Below are positions 8,585-18,303 of a stretch of DNA of 64,000 nt, piece by piece; the first letter of the stretch is position 1; every line of letters starts with the position of its first letter. A program made the translations under genes and the position numbers. Under the pieces are notes generated by a model. That model worked only from the letters and a program-made list of their open reading frames with translations. It was not told the origin of the DNA and did not search any database. The DNA is from Coprococcus eutactus (lineage in GTDB: Bacteria > Bacillota > Clostridia > Lachnospirales > Lachnospiraceae). The DNA lies in NCBI RefSeq assembly GCF_025149915.1, contig NZ_CP102278.1, positions 2,993,001-3,057,000 of the forward strand, read 5' to 3'.

Positions 8585-9613
8585 TTATGATCTGCCAAAT
8601 GCTGCAACAGCATCCTCTATCTTCTGCAGTTCTTCCTCTGTCATGACTGTGTGAGCCTGTTTCTCAGCAGCCTTGAGATTGCTGATGATCTGTTCAGGCT
8701 TTGAAGCACCGATCAGCACTGTTGTGACCTCCGGCTTGTTCAGCAGCCATGCGATGGCAAGCTCTGAGAGCTTCATATCATATCCGGCTGCGATCTCATT
8801 TAACTGATTGAGGAGAGGTCTAGTTTCAAGCACCTGATCCTCATGAAGGAATCTTCCGTCCTTCACTGCCCTGCTGTCTGCCGGCATATCCTTCAGATAT
8901 CTGTCTGTCAGCATTCCCTGTGCCAGAGGTGAGAAACATATGAGACCCTTGCCTGATGCGTATGTCTGCTTCAGAAGTCCATTCTTCTCGACAGATCTGT
9001 CCATTATGTTGTATCTGTTCTGATTTATCACAAATGGCACATGAAGCTCATCAAGTATGCGCTCTGCCCTTGCCATGGTTGGTCCGTCATAGTTGGAGAG
9101 TCCGACATAGAGTGCCTTTCCACTCTTAACTATCTGTGCCAGCGCACCCATGGTTTCCTCGAGAGGAGTGTTCGGATCCATTCTGTGATGATAGAATATA
9201 TCCACATATGGGATGCCAAGTCTTTTAAGGCTCTGGTCAAGACTCGCTATGAGGTACTTTCTGCTGCCCCAGTTGCCGTAAGGGCCTTCCCACATATCGA
9301 ATCCGGCCTTAGTGCTGATTATCAGCTCATCTCTGTACGCCCCCAGATCCTCTCTGAGTATCTTTCCAAAGTTCTCCTCTGCACTTCCGTACACTGGTCC
9401 ATAGTTGTTCGCTATATCAAAATGTGTTATTCCGTTGTCAAATGCGGTAAAGCACATCTTCTTCATATTCTCGTAGTCGTCATTTGTTCCAAAGTTGTGC
9501 CAGAGTCCAAGTGCCAGAGGTGGCATCATGAGACCGCTCTTTCCGCAATGTCTGTAAAATCCTGTACCTTCAACATTCTTATATCTATTCTCTGCTGCCT
9601 TATAATCTCCCAT
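8585..9613 (-). CDS. Aldo/keto reductase (YghZ/Gpr-like)
   Basis: This is an NADPH-dependent aldo/keto reductase of 342 residues, closest in pattern to the YghZ group that reduces L-glyceraldehyde 3-phosphate and related aldehydes. Seen motifs are GLWHNFGTND, the catalytic aspartate in HFDIANNYGPVYGSAE, LIISTKAGFDMWEGPYG (the conserved lysine), YVDIFYHHRMDP (catalytic histidine region), GLSNYDG and the cofactor motif TVLIGASKPEQI. AGAGAGG lies upstream of the ATG. It is monocistronic, with its own terminator. The physiological substrate is unknown. Confidence 0.9.
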   Translation of the reverse strand: MGDYKAAENRYKNVEGTGFYRHCGKSGLMMPPLALGLWHNFGTNDDYENMKKMCFTAFDNGITHFDIANNYGPVYGSAEENFGKILREDLGAYRDELIISTKAGFDMWEGPYGNWGSRKYLIASLDQSLKRLGIPYVDIFYHHRMDPNTPLEETMGALAQIVKSGKALYVGLSNYDGPTMARAERILDELHVPFVINQNRYNIMDRSVEKNGLLKQTYASGKGLICFSPLAQGMLTDRYLKDMPADSRAVKDGRFLHEDQVLETRPLLNQLNEIAAGYDMKLSELAIAWLLNKPEVTTVLIGASKPEQIISNLKAAEKQAHTVMTEEELQKIEDAVAAFGRS

Positions 9614-9827
9614 ATTGATACCTCTCTTAAAATATTTTATCCATAAAACTTCATGGACACAGATGGTTTCTTTTTATATATGCAAGTTATCACTACATTT
9701 TGAAGTATATCATACCTATTACATCAAGAAAATATGAATATTTTTTTATTATATATGAAATTTTTATAAATGTTCTGTCTAAATTATCACGGACATTTTT
9801 ACTATCCTCTGTATGCCTGCTACGCAT

Positions 9828-10239
9828 TTACCGGGAGCTTATCGACACCTCATTTTCTTCTATAACTTTTCTGAAGAGTTCCGCCATATCAACGCTCTCA
9901 AGCTTTTCTCCGTTTCCCGGTTTCCAGCCTGTCTATCTCCAGCATCTGCTCAATCATTCCATTCATCCTTCGCACATTTTCTGATATTGCCTCCACATAC
10001 TGCTGCCTCTTGTCCGTATGCACATTTGCGAGAAGGTTCTCCGCATAACCCGACATAGCCATGAGTGGGGTTTTGAGATTGTGAGCCATGGCATTTGTCA
10101 TATTGCGTCTGTACTCCTGACGGTCATAGCGTTTTTTTCTCGTCAGGTATATGACAGCAGTTGCAAATACAGTTATGCACGCTATACACCATACGGCTAC
10201 CCTACTTATATCCCCAGCCATCCACCCCTGGAACTCTGT
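9828..10239 (-). pseudogene. Remnant of a sensor histidine kinase
   Basis: The readable piece starts after a stop at about 10,240 with one transmembrane helix (VAVWCIACITVFATAVIYL), then a HisKA dimerisation/phosphoacceptor helix containing AMAHNLKTPLMAMSGYAENL. It breaks frame near 9905-9912. In the next frame KLESVDMAELFRKVIEENEV continues the normal kinase sequence, but it stops at 9828. The sensor domain, the ATP-binding domain and any partner regulator are absent, so the gene is dead. Confidence 0.75.
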
Positions 10240-10308
10240 ACCTCCGTCCTAAAATAAACATCTTTCCTTCTCATACATCCAGCCACTATACATCTGAAAC
10301 ATATATTC

Positions 10309-10364
10309 AAAAGGCGACATCCCCTGTCATCATATTAACATGATATACAGACGATGTCGCCTTT
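10309..10364. terminator. Hairpin terminator downstream of rsmH
   Basis: AAAGGCGACATC (10310-10321) pairs with GATGTCGCCTTT (10353-10364). It lies 77 bp after the rsmH stop, and a short T-run follows on either strand. Confidence 0.65.
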
Positions 10365-10440
10365 CTGTGTCCTTTATTCTGTTTTTACAACATCATTGCT
10401 CCGACTTCTTGTGTTAAATCATTTAGTCTTTCTGTTTACT

Positions 10441-11487
10441 TTATTCCGCTTTTACAGCCCATCTCATCTTCGTTGATCTTGCTCTCGGATTTCGGGCGCA
10501 CTCCTCCGCTGACGGTCTGATGACATCCTTGCTGACTTCGCTGTAAACACCAGCCTTTGCTCCAGCCTTGAACGCCCTCTTCACAAGCCTGTCCTCTCCG
10601 GAATGGAACGTAAGTATGGCAACTCTTCCACCTGGTCTGAGCGCATCCGGCAGCTTGTCAAGGAAATCATACAGAACCTCAAACTCACTGTTCACATCTA
10701 TTCGGAGAGCCTGAAAACATCTCTGACAGGATTTCTTCACAGCCTCTTTCCGCTCCTTCTCCGGAACAAATGACAACGCCTCCTCAATGGCTTCCTTCAT
10801 CTGGATAGTGGTCTCCACATAATTCTTAGTGCGGTTTCTCTTCATGATGACCGTGGCGATCTCCTCCGCATACGGCTCATCAGAGTTCTCCTGAAACATT
10901 CCCACAAGCTCCTCATATGAAACCTCTCGCAGACGCTCCGCCGCTGACTCACCCTTCTCCGGATCGAGTCTCAGGTCAAGTGGTCCATCAAATTTGTAGG
11001 TAAATCCTCTGTCCGGATTGTCTATCTGCATGGAAGATACTCCAAGATCTGCCAGAATAAAATCAAATTTCCCGGCCTCCTCTGCAACCTTGTCTATATT
11101 CCTGAAGTTTGTCTGCTTTATCGTGAGTATATCCTCTCCATAACCGGCATCTGCCAGTCTCTGCTTCGTCTTCACGATCTCTATCGGATCAACATCCAGA
11201 GCATACATATGCCCCTCTCCATGGAGTTGCTCAAGCATACGCATTGTGTGTCCACCATAGCCAAGCGTCGCATCAAGCCCCTGCTGTCCCGGCTGTATCT
11301 GAAAAAAATCAAGTATCTCATTTACACATATTGATATATGCATTCCCGCCGGTGTGCTTCCCTTGCTTATGACCTTCTCTATCGTGTCGGCATATTTCTC
11401 AGGATCATGCTCCTTGTATTTCTCCTCAAACCTCTTCGGATGAGTTCCACTGTAGTGAACTCTCCTCTTGTGTATCTTTTCTTCCAT
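10441..11487 (-). CDS. rsmH: 16S rRNA (cytosine1402-N4)-methyltransferase
   Basis: RsmH (MraW) methylates N4 of C1402 of 16S rRNA. The SAM motif GLDATLGYGGHTMRML, the FDFILADLGVSSMQID motif, DRGFTYKFDGPLDLRLD and the C-terminal LTFHSGEDRLVKRAF all fit the family. The protein has 348 residues, about 35 more than the common form. The difference is a charged N-terminal extension (HKRRVHYSGTHPKRFEEKY) seen in some Clostridia. The gene stands alone, not in the usual mraZ-rsmH-ftsL cell-division cluster. Confidence 0.94.
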   Translation of the reverse strand: MEEKIHKRRVHYSGTHPKRFEEKYKEHDPEKYADTIEKVISKGSTPAGMHISICVNEILDFFQIQPGQQGLDATLGYGGHTMRMLEQLHGEGHMYALDVDPIEIVKTKQRLADAGYGEDILTIKQTNFRNIDKVAEEAGKFDFILADLGVSSMQIDNPDRGFTYKFDGPLDLRLDPEKGESAAERLREVSYEELVGMFQENSDEPYAEEIATVIMKRNRTKNYVETTIQMKEAIEEALSFVPEKERKEAVKKSCQRCFQALRIDVNSEFEVLYDFLDKLPDALRPGGRVAILTFHSGEDRLVKRAFKAGAKAGVYSEVSKDVIRPSAEECARNPRARSTKMRWAVKAE

Positions 11488-11603
11488 TTTATTCTTATCT
11501 CCTTAACCGTCTCCGTCTGCCGCACTCGCCGCCCGGAACATTTATGTCATAATACCACATATCTGCCCAACAAGCCACACACTAGATTTTCTCAAAAACG
11601 AAA

Positions 11604-11632
11604 GTGGGAACAGAGGTACCTGTCCCCTTTTA
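11604..11632. repeat. REP-like palindrome
   Basis: GTGGGAACAG-AGGTAC-CTGTCCCCTTTT forms a stem of about eight pairs. It resembles the GGGACAGG-type palindromes that occur as scattered repeats in many genomes. Only one copy was noticed in this window. Confidence 0.35.
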
Positions 11633-11651
11633 CAAAGTGGATGATTGGCAT

Positions 11652-11692
11652 AAAAAACTGGAAGCCCCGCACTTACCGTGAGTGACTTCCAG
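11652..11692 (-). terminator. Terminator of aroD
   Basis: CTGGAAG (11658-11664) and CTTCCAG (11686-11692) enclose a second stem (CACT/AGTG). On the minus strand a TTTTTTA run follows. It lies 26 bp after the aroD stop. Confidence 0.85.
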
Positions 11693-11717
11693 CATAATAA
11701 AATCATTTATCTAACAA

Positions 11718-12488
11718 TTATCTACCAGCTATAATATGATGTATCATAGTGAGCTGGCTTCTGAGTGCATCCACCGATATCTGTCCAGGGGCGGAAGGAA
11801 TTCCCGCTGTTGCAAATGACACCGAATTGCCATACATCTCACCAGTGGTTCTTGTCTCAACTCCAAGTTCTCCCATTGATATAACTATAAGAGGAGTCTG
11901 ATTACCACACTCCTGAAGTTCCTTCGCCGCTTGCATCATGTCAACGACCTGAGAACCATCTTCTGGCATCATGGCTATTTTGGCTATGTCTGCACCAGTA
12001 AATATGATGGACTTGAATCTGTCCACGATCTGTTCCATCGGAATGGTGGTTTTGAAATCATGATTGGACACGATAACATACACACCCTTCATATGCGCCT
12101 CTGCTATAACCTCATCTACTATCTCCGTATCTGAAAAATACTCAACGTCTACTATATCTACGTAGCCACTGGCTATTACATCAATCAGAAGGTCGCGATA
12201 CTGACTCAGAGTCGCGTCCATACAGCCACCCTCGCCTTTTGTTCTGAATGTGAATATTAATGGATATCGTCCCAGCTTATCATGTATCTTCTCCAAAGTC
12301 TTCATAAGAGCATCACTGTCAAAACACTTCTCATACATGTCCGCTCTGAACTCCACCATATCCGGTTCAGACTTTGCTATGATCCTTGACTGATAGTCCA
12401 CATCGTAATCCGTCGGTGCCACCAGCGGAACACATATCTTAGTCATTCCCTCTCCAATTGCCACATTCTTCACATTTACGACCTTCAT
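11718..12488 (-). CDS. aroD: Type I 3-dehydroquinate dehydratase
   Basis: This shikimate-pathway enzyme converts 3-dehydroquinate to 3-dehydroshikimate through a lysine Schiff base. The 256-residue TIM barrel shows KICVPLVAPT, the MVEFRADMYE strand, FTFRTKGEGG, VDIVDVEYF, the catalytic histidine in SNHDFKTT, the Schiff-base lysine region DIAKIAMMPEDG, and SMGELGVETR followed by FATAGIPSAPGQI. The ATG at 12488 is chosen because GGGAGG lies five bases upstream. The longer in-frame start at 12530 has no support. The gene follows the repeat-protein gene closely but has its own terminator. Confidence 0.95.
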   Translation of the reverse strand: MKVVNVKNVAIGEGMTKICVPLVAPTDYDVDYQSRIIAKSEPDMVEFRADMYEKCFDSDALMKTLEKIHDKLGRYPLIFTFRTKGEGGCMDATLSQYRDLLIDVIASGYVDIVDVEYFSDTEIVDEVIAEAHMKGVYVIVSNHDFKTTIPMEQIVDRFKSIIFTGADIAKIAMMPEDGSQVVDMMQAAKELQECGNQTPLIVISMGELGVETRTTGEMYGNSVSFATAGIPSAPGQISVDALRSQLTMIHHIIAGR

Positions 12489-12536
12489 CACTGCCTCCCT
12501 GCGTATATATGTTATTCGATCCGGACGCATAGTCCA

Positions 12537-15119
12537 TTACTTTATCTCCATCGCTCCGATAAATGTATCACACAGCTTCTGAATATCAATATTATCAGGC
12601 TCTTCCCAGTAGCTTATGCTACATACAATAGAACCATCTCCAAGCGGATATATAAATGTTATATCTGTGCTCTTCATATCATATACCGTCATCTGAGCCT
12701 CAAGACAGATTACCTCTGTTCCGTCTTTAGCCTTTACCTTGCTGTCTGTAACGGAATCTATCTTAGTATTCTCATCTTCCATATCTTTATATGTTTCTTT
12801 TAAGGTCTTAAGATAAGTTTTCGCATCTGCATATTCATTTGCTGAATATATTACATATGCACCACCCTTTGTATCGTTCAATGAGATTGAGTAACTTGAG
12901 CCATAACTTCTCTCATATCCCTTAGGGTCATTTATCTTTACAGTTTTATCCCCAATCGCAAGAACTTCCTTTGAATAATCGACATCATCAGTTGCTGCTT
13001 CTGTTGTCGCTTCTGTTGCTGCCTCTGTACTAGCTTCTTCCGTAGGATCTGTCGATCCATCATCATCGCCATCATCCTTTTTACCAAGTGGCAGTCCCGC
13101 ATCTGCGGATTCAAACAAACTTCCCCACGCTGAGATAATCTTCTCTGCACTTTCCGTATTGATATACTGCTGGGCCTCCTCGCCCTGAAGTACTGAATAA
13201 TCAACGACATCGCTGTCTGCCGGAGCTGAGATCTTACTCTTACTCTCAGCAACGCTCATGCTGCCTGACAATGCCACAAACTCCTGTCCAGAAACATTCA
13301 GATTAAACTTAAGATCGTTAAGACTGAATGACTTGCCCTTCTTTACATCAGCCAGAGTTCCTGAATATGTCATCTCGATATCTTCTGAGTTTGCTGTAAC
13401 CTTACTGCTTCCGTCTATAGCGCCACTCTTCTCATCATATGAAAATACAGTGCTTCCTGTAAATGCCTGAGACTCACCGTCCACATCGGCTGACAAGGTA
13501 TAATCTGCCGTAACTTCGGTCTTGTCACCACTCTTCTTATTCTTATATGCACAGTCAAATGTGACATTCATCTGTGAACCGTACTCCAGCTTCACAACCA
13601 TCTTTGTATCCGATGTAACATCTCCATCGCCCATGTGATCCACCGTAACACCAAGTGTCACACCTGCTGCGGCTATATCATACTCTGAATCAATATGAAC
13701 CACCTTGCCACTGTTGATGTAGACATCTGTCACTATATCCTTTGTGAATACAGCTCCCACAAGTGATGGGATAGTGCCAATAGACTGCTTTATCTGATCC
13801 TTTGAAATGTTCATCTCTGCAACCATATCATCAGATATATTACTGTCCACATATTCGTTAAGACAGTCCACAATAGCATTTGACAGATCATTTATCGAAC
13901 CAGTGGATATTGTGATCGTGTAATGCTCTGCATTTACAGTCTTTCCATTTGCATCGGTGAAACTCTCCTTGCCTACTCTCTCATAGACCATTGAATCCTT
14001 AAATTTATCAACTGCAGGAATAAGCTTCTCATCAAGAATCTTTGTAAGAGCCTCTGCATCCACTGTGCCGCCTGCACCAGCCTCAGTGCCACCAAGCTCT
14101 GACATGATAGTATTCGCATCGAGAACGAGTGTCTTTGTAAGTAACTCCGGTGATGAAAAGTAAATCTTGTTTCCTATTGAAAGGATCTCTGCTGTCGCTT
14201 TCTCACCAGCCGCTGTCATGGAGCCACTTATCTTAAAGTCGTTACTGTCGCCAAATGCTGTGCAACCGTTACACTCGATCTGTGTTCCGCTCAGTGCCTC
14301 CGCACCGCTCACATTGTCAAGACTGACCTGTGAGTTAAATTCGATATTGTCAAGGTCAAAATCATTCGCGCCGACTATGCCGCTGATGTTACCATTTTCA
14401 AGTTCCTTTGCTGTATTCTCCATGGCATCCTCAACCACTTCCTTAGGTGTCTTTTTGAGGAACACGAGATATACAACAACAAGGGCTGCGATAACGATAA
14501 GGGCTGCAACTACCGAGATTATTGCGATCTTGATGCCCTTTCTCTTCTTCGGTGTCTCCGGCTTGTGAGCCTGATCACCATACATATTCATAGTCTGATC
14601 ATATGTACTCTGTGTCATCTGCTGACCATACTGTCCTGCATACTGCTGATTTGTCTGCTGACCATACTGTCCTGCATACTGCTGATTTGTCTGCTGACCA
14701 TACTGTCCTGCATACTGCTGGTTTGTCTGCTGACCATACTGTTCTGCATACTGCTGGTTTGCCTGCTGACCATACTGTCCTGCATACTGCTGATTCGTCT
14801 GCTGACCATACTGTCCTGCATACTGCTGATTCGTCTGCTGACCATACTGTCCTGCATACTGCTGGTTTGCCTGCTGACCGTACTGTCCTGCATACTGCTG
14901 ATTCGTCTGCTGACCATACTGTCCTGCATACTGCTGATTTGTCTGCTGACCATACTGCTGGTTTGTCTGCTGACCATACTGTCCTGCATACTGCTGATTT
15001 GTCTGCTGGCCATACTGTCCTGCGTTCTGCTGATCCTGCAGCTGACTGGCAGCATTCTGCTCACTTGCTCCATCAGGAGTTACACCTTCCGGTGTTCCAT
15101 TCAATTCGTTGTCTCCCAT
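12537..15119 (-). CDS. Single-pass membrane protein with a Q/N/Y/G-rich repeat tail
   Basis: The protein has 860 residues and no recognised family. Residues ~28-165 contain eleven tandem units of the pattern QYGQQTNQQYAG. A basic stretch (KKRKG) and one strong transmembrane helix (residues ~195-218, IAIISVVAALIVIAALVVVY) follow, then a predicted extracellular part of about 640 residues. The positive-inside rule puts the repeat tail in the cytoplasm. The outer part begins with a helical stretch (KEVVEDAMENTAKELENG) and is mostly beta-rich, with many Ser, Thr and Asp. A Thr/Ala/Glu linker (TEEASTEAATEATTEAATDD) near residue 690 precedes a final globular domain of about 140 residues. The repeat composition resembles prion-like low-complexity tails. 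Function is unknown. An envelope or stress role is only a guess. Confidence 0.8.
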   Translation of the reverse strand: MGDNELNGTPEGVTPDGASEQNAASQLQDQQNAGQYGQQTNQQYAGQYGQQTNQQYGQQTNQQYAGQYGQQTNQQYAGQYGQQANQQYAGQYGQQTNQQYAGQYGQQTNQQYAGQYGQQANQQYAEQYGQQTNQQYAGQYGQQTNQQYAGQYGQQTNQQYAGQYGQQMTQSTYDQTMNMYGDQAHKPETPKKRKGIKIAIISVVAALIVIAALVVVYLVFLKKTPKEVVEDAMENTAKELENGNISGIVGANDFDLDNIEFNSQVSLDNVSGAEALSGTQIECNGCTAFGDSNDFKISGSMTAAGEKATAEILSIGNKIYFSSPELLTKTLVLDANTIMSELGGTEAGAGGTVDAEALTKILDEKLIPAVDKFKDSMVYERVGKESFTDANGKTVNAEHYTITISTGSINDLSNAIVDCLNEYVDSNISDDMVAEMNISKDQIKQSIGTIPSLVGAVFTKDIVTDVYINSGKVVHIDSEYDIAAAGVTLGVTVDHMGDGDVTSDTKMVVKLEYGSQMNVTFDCAYKNKKSGDKTEVTADYTLSADVDGESQAFTGSTVFSYDEKSGAIDGSSKVTANSEDIEMTYSGTLADVKKGKSFSLNDLKFNLNVSGQEFVALSGSMSVAESKSKISAPADSDVVDYSVLQGEEAQQYINTESAEKIISAWGSLFESADAGLPLGKKDDGDDDGSTDPTEEASTEAATEATTEAATDDVDYSKEVLAIGDKTVKINDPKGYERSYGSSYSISLNDTKGGAYVIYSANEYADAKTYLKTLKETYKDMEDENTKIDSVTDSKVKAKDGTEVICLEAQMTVYDMKSTDITFIYPLGDGSIVCSISYWEEPDNIDIQKLCDTFIGAMEIK
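14621..15030. repeat. 36-bp coding tandem repeats (about 11 copies)
   Basis: The unit encodes QQTNQQYAGQYG. Copies differ at only a few sites (T/A, G/E), and one unit is shortened to 24 bp. Near identity at DNA level suggests ongoing slippage or recombination. Confidence 0.92.
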
Positions 15120-15263
15120 AATATTTCCCTTTCTTTGTCATGCATAGGGTATAACCCTGTTTTTTCCTTCCTATAACAATCTACATAAGTATATACAATA
15201 TGTAAATATTTTTCCAGTGCCTTTACTGCCGATAAAGCATTGGAAAGACATCGTTAAGAGTTA

Positions 15264-16589
15264 TTAATATTCTTCTTCATCTTCAAATCCCAACCCAAGT
15301 CTGCCGAGAATAGATGACGGAACATATGCCTCAATGAATATCCCATCATCCAGGTACTCTTCCGTTTTTATCTCACCATACTTGTGTATGAGACCTGTGA
15401 GGCCTGCATCTGAGTAGGCAAATGTATGTCTGATGTATATCTTCTGATTTCTGAGTATCTCCTCTATTGCAGATGCCAGCTCGTCAAGTCCCTGACCGTT
15501 TTTCGCCGACACGTAGATAGTTCTATCTGCCCTGAGATCCCGCACACCAACCAGATCATCTTTTTCAATCTTGTCAACCTTGTTGAATACCGTTATGATA
15601 GGCTTCCCTGATTTCTCATCTATCTTGAGCTGTTTCAAAGTGTGGTACACAGTCTCTATGTTCTTATCCCAGTTCACATCTGAGACATCAACTACATGTA
15701 TTATAACGTCACAGTATTTTGCCTCCTCAAGTGTTGAGCCAAATGCCTCGACAAGGTGATGAGGCAGTTTCCTTATGAATCCAACAGTGTCCGTGAGCAA
15801 TATATTCTGACCTCCAGGAAGCCTGTAGTTTCTGGTCGTTGGATCGAGGGTCGCAAATAATTTGTCCTCCTCAAGCACTCCCGCCCCTGTCATAGCATTG
15901 AGCAGTGTGGACTTTCCGGCATTTGTATAACCCACTATTCCGGCAACCGGAACCGCACTTCTCTGGCGCTGCTTTCTCTGTTGCATTCTCTGAGCCTCAA
16001 CGGTCCTAAGTTCCGCCTTGAGCCTTGATATCCTCTCCCTTATAACTCGTCTGTCGATCTCAAGCTTTTTCTCACCTGGGCCTCTTGTGCCTATGCCTCC
16101 GCCGAGTCTTGAAAGAGAGTCTCTCATTCCTATAAGTCTGGTCGCCCTGAACTTAAGCTGGGCAAGTTCCACCTGAAGTTTTCCTTCATAGCTTCCTGCA
16201 TGCGCTGCAAATATATCAAGTATAACCATGGTTCTATCCATAACCTTAATATCCAGTGCATCCTGAAGATTCATGAGCTGGGCAGGTGACAGTTCATCGT
16301 CGCAGCATACTCCCGTGGCTCCAAGCTCATATATCATATTCCTGAGTTCCTCAACCTTTCCTCTTCCAAGATACAGGTCATTTGCAATCTTTTCTCTGTT
16401 CTGCACAAGCCTGCCCACGACCTCACCGCCTGCCGTGTCTATGAGTTCTGCAAGCTCATCCAGTGAAGCCTGAACCTCAAGGGATACCTCCTTCTGAGTA
16501 TACCCCCCTGTATCGACGGCAAATATTATTATCTTCTCTCTGATCTTTTCTGCTTCCAGATCATACATTGTACTTTTCTTCTCTGCCAT
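15264..16589 (-). CDS. hflX: Ribosome-associated GTPase HflX
   Basis: HflX is a GTPase that splits stalled or stress-arrested ribosomes. Of 441 residues, 1-180 form the HflX N-terminal domain (GRGKVEELRNMI, DDELSPAQLMNLQDAL). A coiled region with GGIGTRGPGEKKLE follows. The GTPase domain has G1 GYTNAGKSTLLN, the DTVGFIRKLPHHLVEAF switch region, NKVDKI and VSAKNGQGLDEL. The ATG at 16589 has AGAGGTGG upstream. An in-frame upstream start at 16613 is weaker. It lies 28 bp from the L,D-transpeptidase gene and is probably cotranscribed with it. Confidence 0.95.
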   Translation of the reverse strand: MAEKKSTMYDLEAEKIREKIIIFAVDTGGYTQKEVSLEVQASLDELAELIDTAGGEVVGRLVQNREKIANDLYLGRGKVEELRNMIYELGATGVCCDDELSPAQLMNLQDALDIKVMDRTMVILDIFAAHAGSYEGKLQVELAQLKFRATRLIGMRDSLSRLGGGIGTRGPGEKKLEIDRRVIRERISRLKAELRTVEAQRMQQRKQRQRSAVPVAGIVGYTNAGKSTLLNAMTGAGVLEEDKLFATLDPTTRNYRLPGGQNILLTDTVGFIRKLPHHLVEAFGSTLEEAKYCDVIIHVVDVSDVNWDKNIETVYHTLKQLKIDEKSGKPIITVFNKVDKIEKDDLVGVRDLRADRTIYVSAKNGQGLDELASAIEEILRNQKIYIRHTFAYSDAGLTGLIHKYGEIKTEEYLDDGIFIEAYVPSSILGRLGLGFEDEEEY

Positions 16590-16617
16590 TGATCCACCTC
16601 TGCATACGCGCATATGA

Positions 16618-18051
16618 TTACTTAACTATAGTCACCTTTACAGTGTGATACTGTGACCTGTTGCCGGCTGCATCTCTGGCACAGCACACAACCGAGTATG
16701 TTCCCGGCTCAGCCTTAACCTCGCCCACTGCCACACAGATGGCATCCTCCTTCAGCTCCGACACGTCAGTTCCATCCAATCTGTGACCATTTCCATCGGT
16801 TGCCACTGCATTTTTTATGATCGTATCCTCATCCTGGGCTGTGACGTATGATGCTACTATCTGCGCCAGTTCCTCATTCTGTCCGCTGTAATTGGCAACC
16901 TTGATCTCAACAGGCATCCTTGTTATGACCGGAGCCGCCTCATCCTCCACTGTTATGACTATACTCTTTGATATCTCCTTACCCTGATCAGTGAAGCTGT
17001 ACTTGACGTTGTACTTTCCAACCTTTGTATTGTCAACTGTTCCTTCCACTTTTAGCTGGTCAGTGACATCTTCCCTCTGAGAGTTAAATGCCATAACTCC
17101 CGCCATGGTGTCGTAATTTTCCCCCTGCTCTATACTATGACTCTCCGCACCATATATTACCGCCTTGCCTGTTGTAGGGTTCTCCTCCACCATATCCGTA
17201 GGATCCCATCCCTGCTCATCCGTGTTCTCAAGCTTTGTCACAGGCACAGGTCGTCCAAGAGGTCCGTAGTAATCACTGTCAAATATATCAACGTAGGTTC
17301 CGGACTCACAATTCTCGTATATCCATTTTGTATCTGCCACACAGAGACGCACGCATCCAAGTGAAGCCCCTGTTCCAAGCTTGTTGAACTCCCATGTCTC
17401 AAGAGAATCCTTCGTTGTGTCGAGATAAGGAACCGAATGGAACAGTGTGTCTCCATCTATCTGTGATACATATTGACCATAACAATCATCAAAGAGTGCA
17501 AGCCAATCCCATTTAAGCGCTATGTTGAAAAGTCCTGTCGGAGTCTCCCCAATAGGTGAAACTGAACATCTCATAGCCCTGACCGGCACTGTATAATATC
17601 CCGCCGCATCAAGAGTGTACACTGTCACTATATTCTCCTGTCTGTTGATCTTGATCGCATATGGATATCCGTTATCCTCCAGATCATCACCGTTGTAATT
17701 TTCCTGATTTTCCTTCTGAGGGACATCTATATCTACATACTGTACATCTCCCTGAACAGTCAGTGGCAATGCCGTTTCTGTAGACTGTGTCGCATCTGTA
17801 GAGCCTGCCTTATCACTTTTATCATTTCCTGCCTTGTCACTCTCCACTGTGGTTCCCGTAGCTACTGCCTCGCCTCCGCTCAACTTGTCCAGCTTGCTCT
17901 CAAGTCTGTAGTTTTTGACAGCCAGACTTATGACCAGCGCAAGCAGGATTATTGACACGGCATAAATCACCATCCGCTCTATGTCGTACCTTTTACTTCT
18001 TTTCTTCTTATTTTTATTTTTTTTGTTATTGTTGTTGTCCATATTTCCCAT
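16618..18051 (-). CDS. Membrane-anchored L,D-transpeptidase with an Ig-like tail
   Basis: This is a predicted peptidoglycan 3-3 crosslinking or amino-acid exchange enzyme. It has 477 residues. A Lys/Asn-rich cytoplasmic start (~1-22) is followed by one transmembrane helix (~27-47) and a Ser/Thr-rich spacer. The YkuD domain follows (~125-265), with the catalytic motif HSVPYLDTT...LGTGASLGCVRLCVADTKW containing the nucleophile Cys. Two Ig-like folds follow (~305-477: VTDQLKVEGTVDNTKVGKYN and a DAAGNRSQYHTVKVTIVK ending). The start could also be the second ATG at 18042. Cell-surface location is inferred from the anchor. The pairing with hflX is of unknown meaning. Confidence 0.88.
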   Translation of the reverse strand: MGNMDNNNNKKNKNKKKRSKRYDIERMVIYAVSIILLALVISLAVKNYRLESKLDKLSGGEAVATGTTVESDKAGNDKSDKAGSTDATQSTETALPLTVQGDVQYVDIDVPQKENQENYNGDDLEDNGYPYAIKINRQENIVTVYTLDAAGYYTVPVRAMRCSVSPIGETPTGLFNIALKWDWLALFDDCYGQYVSQIDGDTLFHSVPYLDTTKDSLETWEFNKLGTGASLGCVRLCVADTKWIYENCESGTYVDIFDSDYYGPLGRPVPVTKLENTDEQGWDPTDMVEENPTTGKAVIYGAESHSIEQGENYDTMAGVMAFNSQREDVTDQLKVEGTVDNTKVGKYNVKYSFTDQGKEISKSIVITVEDEAAPVITRMPVEIKVANYSGQNEELAQIVASYVTAQDEDTIIKNAVATDGNGHRLDGTDVSELKEDAICVAVGEVKAEPGTYSVVCCARDAAGNRSQYHTVKVTIVK

Positions 18052-18192
18052 TTCTTTCTATATATAATATCCGGCTAAACACCGTCTGTCTCTTAGTATG
18101 CATAGTTACAACTATTTTAATCGTTTCACTTTAACATAACATTTTATAAAACAAATTAAAACATTTTTCTTCAAAATTTCTCAAATTCCACA

Positions 18193-18220
18193 TTGACTTT
18201 ATCAGGAACTGTTGTACAAT
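18193..18220 (+). promoter_or_regulatory. Sigma-A type promoter of the MATE gene
   Basis: TTGACT (18193-18198), a 16-bp spacer and TACAAT (18215-18220) lie 84 bp before the start codon. Confidence 0.65.
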
Positions 18221-18303
18221 CGAATATCAGGCGCTCAAAATCAAACACATATTATTAAACGTTATACCAATAGATTATCATTGCCCAAGGAGGTTTATAT
18301 ATC

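Noticed and set aside
14565..15176. Long plus-strand frames opposite the Q/N-rich repeats
   Set aside because: They are reverse readings of the 36-bp coding repeats on the minus strand. The minus frame has a start, a membrane helix and downstream domains.
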